From: Sediminibacterium sp.
Lineage (GTDB): Bacteria > Bacteroidota > Bacteroidia > Chitinophagales > Chitinophagaceae
DNA: 10,915 nt
Direction: 5' to 3'
Assembly (NCBI GenBank): GCA_030158535.1
Contig: JAOASV010000144.1
Span: 1-10,915, forward strand
This document shows positions 1 through 8,769 of this stretch, piece by piece. The notes under the pieces are model-generated. The model was not told where the DNA came from, ran no database searches, and worked only from the letters and a program-made list of their open reading frames with translations. Every line of letters begins with the position of its first letter. Positions within the stretch are counted from its first letter, which is position 1. The position numbers were made by a program, and so were the translations under genes.

Positions 1-385
1 CTTCTGCCTTTGGAATATTTAATGGAACCGTATCCAATTCCATCCCCTTGTCTGTTCCTTCCATCACTTTTTTAACGCTGTTAAAATATTGTTCGTTGTA
101 ACGGATCACTTGCTCTAAAGAATCGGTTCTGATTTTTAAATTTTGAAGTGCCGCGCGACCTTCACGCGTGCCATATCCTGGTATGTAATATTTAAGCGGT
201 GTAAATGCAATAAAAACGATGGTAATACCAATTAGAAAAACGAACAATGTACTTAAGCCAATATATACGCTTGTTCTGGAGAGTTTGAGGGTGACAACTT
301 CTTCAAAAGTATCGTCGTCCATTACCACTAAACGGTAGTGGGTACCAAGGCGGGTGGGCTCGTTTTTTGTAGGTATGGTGTCCAT
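1..385 (-). CDS. M23-type membrane-anchored peptidase, N-terminal part (cut by left edge)
   Basis: This is the first 128 codons of a gene that runs off the left edge. It starts at the ATG at 385-383 (MDTIPTKNEP). A short cytoplasmic stretch contains HYRLVVMDDDTFEEVVTLKLS (residues about 16-36, H to S). One strong membrane segment follows at about residues 40-62, then TPLKYYIPGYG and a probable coiled coil at about 75-110. This arrangement (a 'YRLVV..DTFEE' head, one helix, 'FTPL+.YIPGY', a coiled coil) is what I recall for Bacteroidota M23-family metallopeptidases, which cut peptidoglycan cross-links in the periplasm. The catalytic zinc domain would lie outside the window, so the peptidase call rests on family resemblance of the N-terminus only. 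The gene is divergent from the porW-like gene, with 93 bases between the starts. Confidence 0.7.
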   Translation of the reverse strand, partial: MDTIPTKNEPTRLGTHYRLVVMDDDTFEEVVTLKLSRTSVYIGLSTLFVFLIGITIVFIAFTPLKYYIPGYGTREGRAALQNLKIRTDSLEQVIRYNEQYFNSVKKVMEGTDKGMELDTVPLNIPKAE

Positions 386-478
386 ATTGTTAAATAAGCA
401 TAAAGGTAGCCCTTAAAGTTGTTTTAATACGCCCTCAAAACAGAAATAAATGTATTTTTAAGGCCTATTTTGAGATAC
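386..478. promoter_or_regulatory. Divergent intergenic promoter region (M23 gene / porW)
   Basis: These 93 AT-rich bases separate the start codons of two divergent genes, so both promoters should lie here or just inside the coding ends. Two partial matches to the Bacteroidota -7 box TAnnTTTG are visible: TATTTTTA at 453-460 (plus strand) and TACCTTTA on the minus strand (408-401). Each misses the last base and has no TTTG at the expected 19-21 base distance. The promoters are therefore inferred from gene orientation, not located. Confidence 0.4.
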
Positions 479-2821
479 ATGAAAACCTATGCGCTGGTAT
501 TATTTTTGTTGGTTGGCTTGGCATACGATTTAGTTGCCCAACCTTACACGGGCATAAGTTTACAAAAAAACAAACCGTACACCGAAAGACTCTTACCCGC
601 CGAAAAAACAGGCGAAAAAGGATTTAGGTTACCTAAGCGAATATTTAACAATACGGTTACGAGGTACAACTACGTTTTTAATGCCACAAATAGGCTTAAT
701 GAAATTATTGAAAGAGCTACCCAAAAGCAAATCGAAAACTATGCGGAGCTTCTCCCCTTCTATCCCTATAGTTTAGAAGTTACGGCAAAGGATGAAATTG
801 ATACCATTATTTACAAATGTACTGCTGGTATTTTGTTACATGATTTAAGAAGTGATTGGGTTGATAACTTATACATCATTTTAGGAAAAGCATATTTACA
901 CCGCCAAGATTACGATTCGGCACTTGCCGTTTTTAAATATGTCAACTACGCTTTCGCACCAAAAGACGAGGGCGCTGATATTCCAATTGGAAGTAATATT
1001 AGTAACACGGGTGGCGTATTTTCTATTTCAACCAATGAAAAAAGAAATATCTGGCAAAAAATTACCACCACCATTCCTAGCAGGAACGAAAGTTTTTTGT
1101 GGATGATTCGCACCTATCTCGAACAAAATAAACAATCCGAAGCAACAGGATTAGCAGCGCTTTTAAGAACAGATAAAATATTCCCTGCAAGACTTATTCC
1201 CACACTCGACGAATTAACGGCATATGGGCATTACAAAGGTGAACGTTACGAATTAGCTGCTAACTTTTTAGCAAAAACAATCCCATTTGCAGAAAGTAAA
1301 GCAGATAAATCAAGAAAAGCATACTTAACAGCGCAGTTGTATGAAAAAGCTGGCACCTACACACTAGCTAAACAGTACTTTCAAACAGCCATTGATGCAG
1401 CGCAGGACCCCTATCTAGAAATTTACGCTAACGTTGCACTCAATAGATTAAGCGTTACTACAGGAGCCGACAGTAAAGCGCTACTACTGATGGCAAAAAA
1501 AGATAGATACGAAGCCTATAAAGATGTAATTTATTTTGCAGCGGCTTCGATAGAACTTTCAAAAAAGAATTATACCCTTACACAAAATTATTTATTAGAG
1601 AGTATTAAATATGCAGGTGACAATGAATTACAAAAGCAAAAATCATTTGTACTACTAGGCGATATCAATTACGATCAAAAAAAATATGGTGCTGCCTATA
1701 AATTTTATGATAGCATCAATATTCAAAACCTGGAGCAATTTCAAAAAGAAAAAATTGAAACCAGAAAGCCAGCTCTTCAACTCATCAATGCCAATTTAAC
1801 CATTATTGAATTAGAAGATAGCTTGCAAAAAATTGCAGCACTTCCAGAAATTGAAAGGACCATTTTTTTAAGAAAGCTGTACAAACAATTACGCAAAGAA
1901 AAAGATGACGCCTCACAGGATAAAATACTAGACGCAAATGCGGCTGCAAATTTTGATTTGTTTAGCAGTACTGCCAATACCGATTTTTATTTTTTAAATA
2001 AAGCACTCCGTTCAAAAGGAGCGGCCACTTTTAAAACAACATGGGGCAATAGACAAAACCTTGACAACTGGAGAAGGCAAGCCGCACTGGATGCCAGTAT
2101 TGGAACAGCATCAATAAATACGGCCGCAGTCACCACAGATGCCACAAACAAAGACAGCAGTTCAACTATTAGTTACGAAGCACTTGCCGAATCAATTCCT
2201 ACTGGAGCCAAACAATTAGAAGCCTCCAACGAAAAATGGGCTAAAGCGCTACTTGACAATGCGCAAATATTTCAACTGAATTTGTCCGACTACCCTTCTG
2301 CTATAGAAGCCTACCGTTTTTATATCAGTAAGTTTTTATCAGGCGCTTCACTTGATTTGGCCTATCACAATTTAGCACTTTGCTATAGCGTTGTTGGCGA
2401 TGAGGCAAGAGCAGATTCGGTACAAAAACTTTTTCAACTTAAATTTCCAAGTAGCAAATTGCTTACCAAAAAAGAAGTAAGTAATACACCTAGCATCAGC
2501 GGTGCAGATATTAGCTACAATACTATTTACGAATATTTTACCAAAGGAGAATATGAAAAAGCGCTTGCACTAAAAGATGAAGCTACCGCTAAGTACGGAA
2601 AAGACATTTGGGCACCACAGTTTTTATTTATGGAAGCAACCCTTCTAATGAAAAACAAAGAAGACAGTGCTGCCATACAAAAATTAAATAAAATTATAGT
2701 CAACTATAAAGGAAGTAGCATCGCAAAAAAAGCGGCTGCTGTTTTAGAAGTATTAAAGCAAAGAGAAACTATAGAAAAAGAAATCAATAAACAGCCTGCC
2801 AAAAAAGAGGAAGGCCAATAA
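479..2821 (+). CDS. porW: PorW/SprE-like TPR protein of type IX secretion and gliding
   Basis: This 780-residue protein has a Sec signal peptide (residues 1-20, MKTYALVLFLLVGLAYDLVA, then Q). The start chosen is the ATG at 479; a TTG three codons earlier keeps the frame open but would spoil the signal. Helical TPR-like hairpins appear at about 131-160, 283-310, 350-415, 592-655 and 680-745. The best diagnostic is at about 502-532: FYFLN, then FKTTWGNRQNLDNWRR. It matches my memory of the 'FYFYNP...F...WGxRxLxDNWR' block of SprE (Flavobacterium) and PorW (Porphyromonas). In the family this is a periplasmic, usually lipid-anchored protein required for T9SS secretion, proposed to link the translocon to the PorKLMN machine. 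Unlike the described members, no lipobox cysteine follows the signal peptide. The C-terminus is Lys/Glu-rich. PBP1A follows after 16 bases, probably in the same transcript. Confidence 0.82.
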   Translation: MKTYALVLFLLVGLAYDLVAQPYTGISLQKNKPYTERLLPAEKTGEKGFRLPKRIFNNTVTRYNYVFNATNRLNEIIERATQKQIENYAELLPFYPYSLEVTAKDEIDTIIYKCTAGILLHDLRSDWVDNLYIILGKAYLHRQDYDSALAVFKYVNYAFAPKDEGADIPIGSNISNTGGVFSISTNEKRNIWQKITTTIPSRNESFLWMIRTYLEQNKQSEATGLAALLRTDKIFPARLIPTLDELTAYGHYKGERYELAANFLAKTIPFAESKADKSRKAYLTAQLYEKAGTYTLAKQYFQTAIDAAQDPYLEIYANVALNRLSVTTGADSKALLLMAKKDRYEAYKDVIYFAAASIELSKKNYTLTQNYLLESIKYAGDNELQKQKSFVLLGDINYDQKKYGAAYKFYDSINIQNLEQFQKEKIETRKPALQLINANLTIIELEDSLQKIAALPEIERTIFLRKLYKQLRKEKDDASQDKILDANAAANFDLFSSTANTDFYFLNKALRSKGAATFKTTWGNRQNLDNWRRQAALDASIGTASINTAAVTTDATNKDSSSTISYEALAESIPTGAKQLEASNEKWAKALLDNAQIFQLNLSDYPSAIEAYRFYISKFLSGASLDLAYHNLALCYSVVGDEARADSVQKLFQLKFPSSKLLTKKEVSNTPSISGADISYNTIYEYFTKGEYEKALALKDEATAKYGKDIWAPQFLFMEATLLMKNKEDSAAIQKLNKIIVNYKGSSIAKKAAAVLEVLKQRETIEKEINKQPAKKEEGQ

Positions 2822-2837
2822 TATTAAACGCATCATT

Positions 2838-5285
2838 ATGGAAATGTCAAAACCTGTTCGTGTCTTTTGGCGCATCTTTTTTTGGAGTATGGGTGGCCTT
2901 GGTCTCTTTTTACTCATGATTAATTTTGGATGGTTGGGTAGCATGCCTTCTATCGATGATATCGAAAATCCAACAGCATCACTAGCTAGTCAGGTATATG
3001 CGCAGGATGGAACCCTTATGGGGAAATTTTATTTAGAAGACCGCATAAACGTTCAATACAAAGATATTAGCAAGCATGTTGTAAATGCGCTTGTGGCCAC
3101 AGAAGATGAACGCTTTTATGACCACAAAGGAATTGACCCACGCTCACTTGGCAGAGCCCTGTTTTTTTTAGGTAGTGAAGGTGGCGCGAGTACCATTACC
3201 ATGCAAACAGCAAAAAACTTATTTACCAATAACTGGAGCACGAGCAATATTTTACTCCGAATGATTCAAAAAATTAAAGAATCACTGATTGCCATAAAGC
3301 TCGAAAGAAATTTTACCAAAGAAGAAATTATCACCCTGTATTTAAATACGGTTGCATTTGGAGATAATGTATTTGGCATTAGAAATGCGGCTAAAACATT
3401 TTTTCAAAAAGAGCCAGACCGCTTAAATGTGCAGGAGTCGGCGGTACTCATTGGTATGTTAAAAGGAGCCACTCTTTACAACCCTCGCCGCAATCCAAAA
3501 TTAGCACTTGACAGACGCAACACCGTACTCAGTCAAATGGTGCGTAACAATTATTTACCAGAGGCAGAAGCAGCAAAACTAAAATTAACCCCTATCGAGC
3601 TCAATTATAAAAAGCTTGATGAGTCGGCGGGATTGGGACCTTATTTTAGAATGATACTTGGCGAAGAATTAAAAAAATGGTGTAAAGAAAACACCAAACA
3701 AAATGGTGACAACTACAACCTCTACCGTGATGGTTTAAAAATTTATACCACCATCAATCCGCGCATGCAACAGTACGCAGAGGAAGCCGTTGGTAAGCAC
3801 ATGAACTACCTACAAAAAATATTTAACACCCAAGCCAATATCAAAGACGGAAGTATTTGGAAAGGATACGAAAATGTTTTGCAAAACGCCATGAAGCAAT
3901 CGGACCGTTGGCGTAACTTGCAAAACGAAGGACTCGACGAAGAAGAAATTAAAAAAACATTTTCTGAAAAAGTAAACATGCGCATTTTTACTTGGAACGA
4001 TGCGCGTGAAAAAGATACGGTGATGACGCCTTACGATTCTATCAAGTATCACCGTCAAATGTTGCAAGCAGGCTTTATGGTCATGGATCCATTAACAGGC
4101 GAAGTGAAAGCATGGGTAGGTGGCATTGGATTTAAGAGTTTCAAATACGACCACGTTAATATCAATACCAAAAGACAAGTGGGCTCTACCATGAAGCCCC
4201 TACTCTATAGTTTAGCGATTGAAGAAGCTGGCTTTACACCCAACACAACCGTATATGACCAACAACAAAGTTTTGGTAGCTACGGTCTTGTGCCTGCCAC
4301 AGGTAAATCATGTACAGGCCAGTCGATGCCAATGGCTGCAGCACTTGCACAATCACGCAACTGTGCCTCGGCATATATTTTAAAACAACTAGATACCGAA
4401 GGCAACAACAGTGCTAAACGTTTGGTTGAATTTTTAAAGCGTAGCGATATCACTGCAAATATTGATCCATACCCTTCTATCGCACTGGGTGCTTGTGAAA
4501 TTTCATTGTATGAAATGATGCAGAGCTACAGTATGTTTCCGGGTAAAGGCTTTAATGTAAAGCCCATGTACATTACACGTATCGAAGATAGAAATGGAAA
4601 TGTGCTAGCTACTTTTACGCCAAAAAGAAAAGAAATTATTAGTGAAGTAACCGCCTACTCAGTTGCTAAAATGATGGAAGGTGTGATGCGCGCCGGAACA
4701 GGACGCGGCATGTGGAGTTATGTGCCTGATATGGCTATTGCAGGAAAAACAGGAACCACCAATGAAAATAGTGATGGTTGGTTTATAGGCTATACCCCTC
4801 AACTTATTGCAGGTGGATGGGTTGGTGCCGACGACCGTTTTATACATTTTAATAAAGAGAGCGCATGGGGTCAAGGTGGTAGAGCCGTACTACCTATTTG
4901 GGGTTACTTTTTTGGTAAAGCCGCAGCAGATGCCAACTGTGGCATAGATACCAAACTTACATTTAGTAAACCTGACATGGTTGAAAATGAAATAATGCTG
5001 GATTATTTAAACAACACTCCGCCTGTATTAGGTGCCGAAAGTGAAGATTTGGGAACAGGTACAGAAGGTGATTATGCAGTACCTCTTGATATTAAAGCCG
5101 AAGACATTGCTCCTGAATCACAAAAAGCAACAGACACAAAACCTGCTACAGATCCTAAACCTACCGATCCAAAAAAACAAACACCGCCGCCACCTGCTGT
5201 GGTAACAAAACCAATTGACAAGCCGCAAGACAAACCGGCTGACAAACCTAAAGCAGTGCTTCCAAAAAAAGGCGGAACTAAATAA
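2838..5285 (+). CDS. mrcA: Penicillin-binding protein 1A (bifunctional glycosyltransferase/transpeptidase)
   Basis: This 815-residue class A PBP polymerises and cross-links peptidoglycan from the outer face of the inner membrane. A short cytoplasmic start is followed by one membrane helix (about 10-34). The GT51 domain shows EDERFYDHKG (89-98, catalytic Glu89), GASTITMQTAKNL (116-128), and KIKESLIAIKLER followed by KEEIITLYLN (about 145-170). The transpeptidase domain has all three motifs: STMK (Ser450-Lys453), SRN (506-508) and KTGT (637-640). Between the two domains lies a roughly 100-residue insert (about 300-400), usual for PBP1A. The tail from about residue 750 is low-complexity, rich in Pro, Lys, Asp and Thr. 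The GT51 motif normally reads STITQQ; here it is STITMQ. Start: ATG at 2838, with an in-frame ATG two codons later equally possible. The gene lies 16 bases after the porW-like gene and converges on porQ. Confidence 0.95.
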   Translation: MEMSKPVRVFWRIFFWSMGGLGLFLLMINFGWLGSMPSIDDIENPTASLASQVYAQDGTLMGKFYLEDRINVQYKDISKHVVNALVATEDERFYDHKGIDPRSLGRALFFLGSEGGASTITMQTAKNLFTNNWSTSNILLRMIQKIKESLIAIKLERNFTKEEIITLYLNTVAFGDNVFGIRNAAKTFFQKEPDRLNVQESAVLIGMLKGATLYNPRRNPKLALDRRNTVLSQMVRNNYLPEAEAAKLKLTPIELNYKKLDESAGLGPYFRMILGEELKKWCKENTKQNGDNYNLYRDGLKIYTTINPRMQQYAEEAVGKHMNYLQKIFNTQANIKDGSIWKGYENVLQNAMKQSDRWRNLQNEGLDEEEIKKTFSEKVNMRIFTWNDAREKDTVMTPYDSIKYHRQMLQAGFMVMDPLTGEVKAWVGGIGFKSFKYDHVNINTKRQVGSTMKPLLYSLAIEEAGFTPNTTVYDQQQSFGSYGLVPATGKSCTGQSMPMAAALAQSRNCASAYILKQLDTEGNNSAKRLVEFLKRSDITANIDPYPSIALGACEISLYEMMQSYSMFPGKGFNVKPMYITRIEDRNGNVLATFTPKRKEIISEVTAYSVAKMMEGVMRAGTGRGMWSYVPDMAIAGKTGTTNENSDGWFIGYTPQLIAGGWVGADDRFIHFNKESAWGQGGRAVLPIWGYFFGKAAADANCGIDTKLTFSKPDMVENEIMLDYLNNTPPVLGAESEDLGTGTEGDYAVPLDIKAEDIAPESQKATDTKPATDPKPTDPKKQTPPPPAVVTKPIDKPQDKPADKPKAVLPKKGGTK

Positions 5286-5307
5286 ATTTTTTAATCACTC
5301 CGCTGCA

Positions 5308-6321
5308 CTAAAGCGCTTTATTGACAAAATTAAAATTCAGGGATAACTGATGAAACATAGTACGCTGGTAAAATCCAGTAGCGTAATTGATATGTAGTTT
5401 TTGCATGAGCACAGCTACACCAAAAGTAACGCCATTAAGTCCGTTGGTGATATTGTATCCATTTAAAGATTGTCTGCGCAGCACATTGTAACCAAGGTTG
5501 CAATGAATATTTTCATTAACGGCTAACTGCGCTCCTAACACCACATGCGACATCATTTTTTCAATGGCTGAAAATTGTTTGCCGGATTCTGAAATAATAA
5601 AACTCGTATCTGATCCCAGTAAATTAAAGCGCTGTAACTGCTGTAAGGTGAGTGAAAATTGTAGTGGCGCATCTGCTAATTTTTTAGAGATGCCAGCATT
5701 TATTTCAAAAGGAAGTTCTTCTTTTACGGCGCCTGCATATGCATTTAATTGCGTTCCCATATTGGTTACCACAACACCTGCTTGTAGCCCTGCGGCTTCA
5801 TCAAAATAAGTGAGTGACGCGTCCACTGCAAGTGCAGAAGAACGGTACTGCCCATAATTAGAATGAATGAATTTTGCAGCAGCACCCAGCCACCATTTGT
5901 CTTTATACTGTTTACTAGTTCCTAATTGAACCGCAAAATCTGAAGGGCGGTACATACCTAATACATTACCAGCAGCATCTGTTTGATCGATACTTCCATA
6001 ATTTACATATTGAACACCGAGTCCTAGATTTTGAGCACCTACTGTATAACCAGCCATACAACTGTACTGATTAATGCCCGCTAGTAAACTTGAAAAAGAA
6101 GTAGCGACCTGGCCATGATGCGCAGGCCTTAGTAGTGAAGGGTTAGAAAAACCTGCTGCTACATTATTTCCAATGAGTGAAACATTAGATCCTCCCAGTG
6201 CAGCCACTTCTGCAGTAGCCGGATTTTTTAAAAAACTAAATACCGGATTACCGCCTTGTGTTTGCGCAAAAGCATGCACTACTCCGACCCATAAAAAAAC
6301 AAAAAGTAAACGGGCGCGCAT
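5308..6321 (-). CDS. porQ: Type IX secretion system outer-membrane protein PorQ
   Basis: This 337-residue protein has a signal peptide (residues 1-19, MRARLLFVFLWVGVVHAFA, then Q). The mature start reads GGNPVFSFLKNPATAEVAAL, then GGSNVS and AAGFSNPSLL. This is the PorQ opening, where a 'FL..P..A..AALGG' stretch precedes an 'NPSLL' turn. Alternating strands continue to the end (HQLSLNFNFVNKAL), consistent with a beta-barrel of the PorV/FadL-like group. In Porphyromonas, PorQ joins PorZ, PorU and PorV in the surface complex that processes T9SS cargo and attaches it to A-LPS. The open frame extends to a TTG at 6357 overlapping lon, but the ATG at 6321 gives a proper signal peptide and a 22-base gap after the lon stop, so I chose it. 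The gene is probably co-transcribed with lon and converges on PBP1A, with 22 bases between stops. Confidence 0.9.
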   Translation of the reverse strand: MRARLLFVFLWVGVVHAFAQTQGGNPVFSFLKNPATAEVAALGGSNVSLIGNNVAAGFSNPSLLRPAHHGQVATSFSSLLAGINQYSCMAGYTVGAQNLGLGVQYVNYGSIDQTDAAGNVLGMYRPSDFAVQLGTSKQYKDKWWLGAAAKFIHSNYGQYRSSALAVDASLTYFDEAAGLQAGVVVTNMGTQLNAYAGAVKEELPFEINAGISKKLADAPLQFSLTLQQLQRFNLLGSDTSFIISESGKQFSAIEKMMSHVVLGAQLAVNENIHCNLGYNVLRRQSLNGYNITNGLNGVTFGVAVLMQKLHINYATGFYQRTMFHQLSLNFNFVNKAL

Positions 6322-6343
6322 AAATGAGTTGTAATTTTTAAAA

Positions 6344-8746
6344 TTAAACAAGCGCAAGGTCTACAACCTGCTGCATTGTTTTTACATAATGAAAAGTTAC
6401 TCCTTTAATAAATGCCTTGTCAATTTCATTGACATCTTTTTCATTTTGCGCACACATAATAATCTCCTTTAAGCCAGATCTTTTAGCCGCCAGTACTTTT
6501 TCTTTAATGCCCCCTACTGGTAACACCTGACCACGAAGTGTAATTTCGCCAGTCATCGCTAAATAAGGTTTTACTTTTCTACCCGTAAATGCAGAGGTTA
6601 AAGAAGTAAGCATGGTAATACCCGCACTTGGACCATCTTTTGGCGTAGCACCTTCTGGTACGTGCACGTGAATATTCTTTGTAGAAAACACTGCAGGGTC
6701 GATGCCGTATTTTTTAGCATTGGCTTGTAAATAACTTAAAGCAGTGGTCGCGCTCTCCTTCATTACATTACCCAAATTACCGGTAAGCTTTAATTCGCCT
6801 TTGCCTTCACTTAAAATGGTTTCAATAAATAAAATATCGCCACCCACATAGGTCCAGGCAAGACCCACAGCCACACCTGGCATATTGGCCAACTTGTATA
6901 TTTCGTTGCTATAACGTGCTTGACCCAGTATTTTTTCGATGTCTGGCGCCGTCAAGGTTGTTTTTACTTTGTTTTTAGTGGCATATTCTTTAGCCTGAAA
7001 ACGCATGACGGATGCCAGTTGACGGTCAAGTTCACGGACGCCACTTTCTCTGGTATAGTTTTCAATAATTTTTTCAAGGACCTTATCAGCAATTTTAAAG
7101 TTCACTTTTTCGAGACCGTGCGCTTCTTTTTGCTTGGGCACGAGGTGCTTTTTAGCAATTTCTACCTTCTCTTCTACGGCGTAACCACTTAAGTCAATAA
7201 TTTCTAAACGGTCACGTAGGGCCGGCTGAATATTTTGAATATTATTAGCCGTAGCAATAAACAACACTTTAGAAAGGTCGTATTCCAGCTCTAGGTAATT
7301 GTCGTAAAAATTACTGTTTTGCTCAGGATCCAATACCTCTAATAATGCCGATGAAGGATCGCCACGGTGGTCGGCACCGATTTTGTCTATTTCATCCAGT
7401 ATCATAACCGGATTAGAAGACTTACATTTTCTAATATTTTGAAGGATACGGCCCGGCATTGCCCCAATATAGGTTTTGCGGTGACCCCTAATTTCACTTT
7501 CGTCGTGTAAACCGCCAAGGCTCAAACGCACATATTTACGACCTATGGCATGCGCAATAGACTTACCAAGTGAGGTTTTACCAATACCCGGAGGGCCTAA
7601 AAAGCATAAAATAGGGCTTTTCATGTCGCCTTTTAGCTTTAAAACGGCTAGGTATTCGAGAATACGACTCTTAATTTTTGCCATCCCGTAATGATCGAAA
7701 TCCAGTACTTTTTTGGCATTTTTAAGGTCGTAATTATCGGAAGTATAGCTGTCCCATGGAAGGTCAAGCATTAAATCGAGGTGATTGTACACCACCGAAT
7801 AATCGGGGGTGGTTGGGTGCATACGCTCCAGTTTGGCCACACCCGTGTCAAATGCATTTTTTGCAGCTTCCGGCCATTTCTTGCCTTCGGCCTTCTTTTT
7901 CATATCTGCAATTTCACGCTCGTTGGTATCACCTCCAAGCTCATCTTTGATGCTCTTTAATTGCTGCTGTAAAAAGTAATCCCGTTGTTGTTTGTCCAGC
8001 TCGGTTCTGGTTTTATTGGTCACTTTATTTTTAAGTTCCGCAAACTGAAGCTCTTTTTGAAGTATTAAAATTAAACTTTCAGCTCTAGTATTTATATCAT
8101 TGATTTCCAACAACTTTTGCTTTTCGGAAATATCACTATTTAAGTTAGAGCTTACAAAATTGATGAGAAAAGAAGGGTTTTCGATGCTCTTTAAAATGAT
8201 CCCCGCCTCTGTTGGAAGATTAGGCGATAGCTGAATAATTTGTGTGGCCAGGTCTTTAATGCTGCTTACAATGGCCGCAAAATCGTCCCCTTCCGGGCTA
8301 GCGTCTTCTTCAAATAATTTAATGTTCGCCTTAAAATACGGGTCGTCGGTGAGCATAGAAACCAGCTCAAACCTTTTTTTACCCTGAATAATGATGGTAG
8401 TGCCACCATCTGGCATTTTAATAAGCTTAATAATTTTTGCCACCGTACCCACGCTACATAAATCTGCGGCCACCGGCTCCTCAATATTGGCATCCTTTTG
8501 AGACACCACGCCAATAAGCTTGTCTGCTTTATAAGCGTCATTCACCGCCTTAATGCTTTTATCCCTCCCTACGGTAATTGGTAAAACCACCCCTGGAAAC
8601 AATACCGTATTGCGCAGTGGCAAAATGGCAAGCTCCGAAGGTATCACCATATTTTTATCCTGTTCAGACTCCTGCTCGTTCATAGGAATAATGGGCATAA
8701 AGTCTGTATCCTCTTCTGATCTAAAAAACATGTTCTCTTTTATCAT
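6344..8746 (-). CDS. lon: ATP-dependent protease Lon (endopeptidase La)
   Basis: This 800-residue, full-length LonA-type protease is a cytoplasmic hexamer that unfolds and degrades damaged and regulatory proteins. Order: N-terminal substrate domain (about 35-235, starting LAILPLRNTVLFPGVVLP), a helical linker with the typical YFLQQQLKSIKDELG, an AAA+ domain, then the protease domain. Walker A is GPPGIGKT (384-391), Walker B is VMILDE (447-452), and the arginine finger is probably Arg513. The catalytic dyad is Ser707 in DGPSAG and Lys750 in GGIKEK; the 43-residue spacing equals that of E. coli Ser679/Lys722. The start is the first ATG after an in-frame TGA 18 bases upstream; ATGs at codons 6, 17, 22 and 33 are alternatives within the poorly conserved head. 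No Shine-Dalgarno sequence is present. porQ follows after 22 bases. Confidence 0.97.
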   Translation of the reverse strand: MIKENMFFRSEEDTDFMPIIPMNEQESEQDKNMVIPSELAILPLRNTVLFPGVVLPITVGRDKSIKAVNDAYKADKLIGVVSQKDANIEEPVAADLCSVGTVAKIIKLIKMPDGGTTIIIQGKKRFELVSMLTDDPYFKANIKLFEEDASPEGDDFAAIVSSIKDLATQIIQLSPNLPTEAGIILKSIENPSFLINFVSSNLNSDISEKQKLLEINDINTRAESLILILQKELQFAELKNKVTNKTRTELDKQQRDYFLQQQLKSIKDELGGDTNEREIADMKKKAEGKKWPEAAKNAFDTGVAKLERMHPTTPDYSVVYNHLDLMLDLPWDSYTSDNYDLKNAKKVLDFDHYGMAKIKSRILEYLAVLKLKGDMKSPILCFLGPPGIGKTSLGKSIAHAIGRKYVRLSLGGLHDESEIRGHRKTYIGAMPGRILQNIRKCKSSNPVMILDEIDKIGADHRGDPSSALLEVLDPEQNSNFYDNYLELEYDLSKVLFIATANNIQNIQPALRDRLEIIDLSGYAVEEKVEIAKKHLVPKQKEAHGLEKVNFKIADKVLEKIIENYTRESGVRELDRQLASVMRFQAKEYATKNKVKTTLTAPDIEKILGQARYSNEIYKLANMPGVAVGLAWTYVGGDILFIETILSEGKGELKLTGNLGNVMKESATTALSYLQANAKKYGIDPAVFSTKNIHVHVPEGATPKDGPSAGITMLTSLTSAFTGRKVKPYLAMTGEITLRGQVLPVGGIKEKVLAAKRSGLKEIIMCAQNEKDVNEIDKAFIKGVTFHYVKTMQQVVDLALV

Positions 8747-8769
8747 GATATCTGGGTCAAATTGTCACA

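Noticed and set aside
401..460. Partial -7 boxes TACCTTTA (minus, 408-401) and TATTTTTA (plus, 453-460) in the divergent spacer.
   Set aside because: Both lack the final G, and neither has a TTTG/TTG element at 19-21 bases, so calling promoters would be guesswork in AT-rich DNA.
5286..5330. A possible bidirectional terminator between PBP1A and porQ, including the 12-base palindrome TAAAGCGCTTTA at 5309-5320.
   Set aside because: The palindrome lies inside the end of porQ with no loop and no proper T-run; the TTTTTT at 5287-5292 precedes rather than follows it on the PBP1A strand. The two genes must stop somewhere, but I cannot show where.
6357..8760. Several open frames of 60-90 codons opposite or within lon, porW, PBP1A and der.
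   Set aside because: They lie fully inside strongly conserved genes in other frames, lack start signals and resemble no family.
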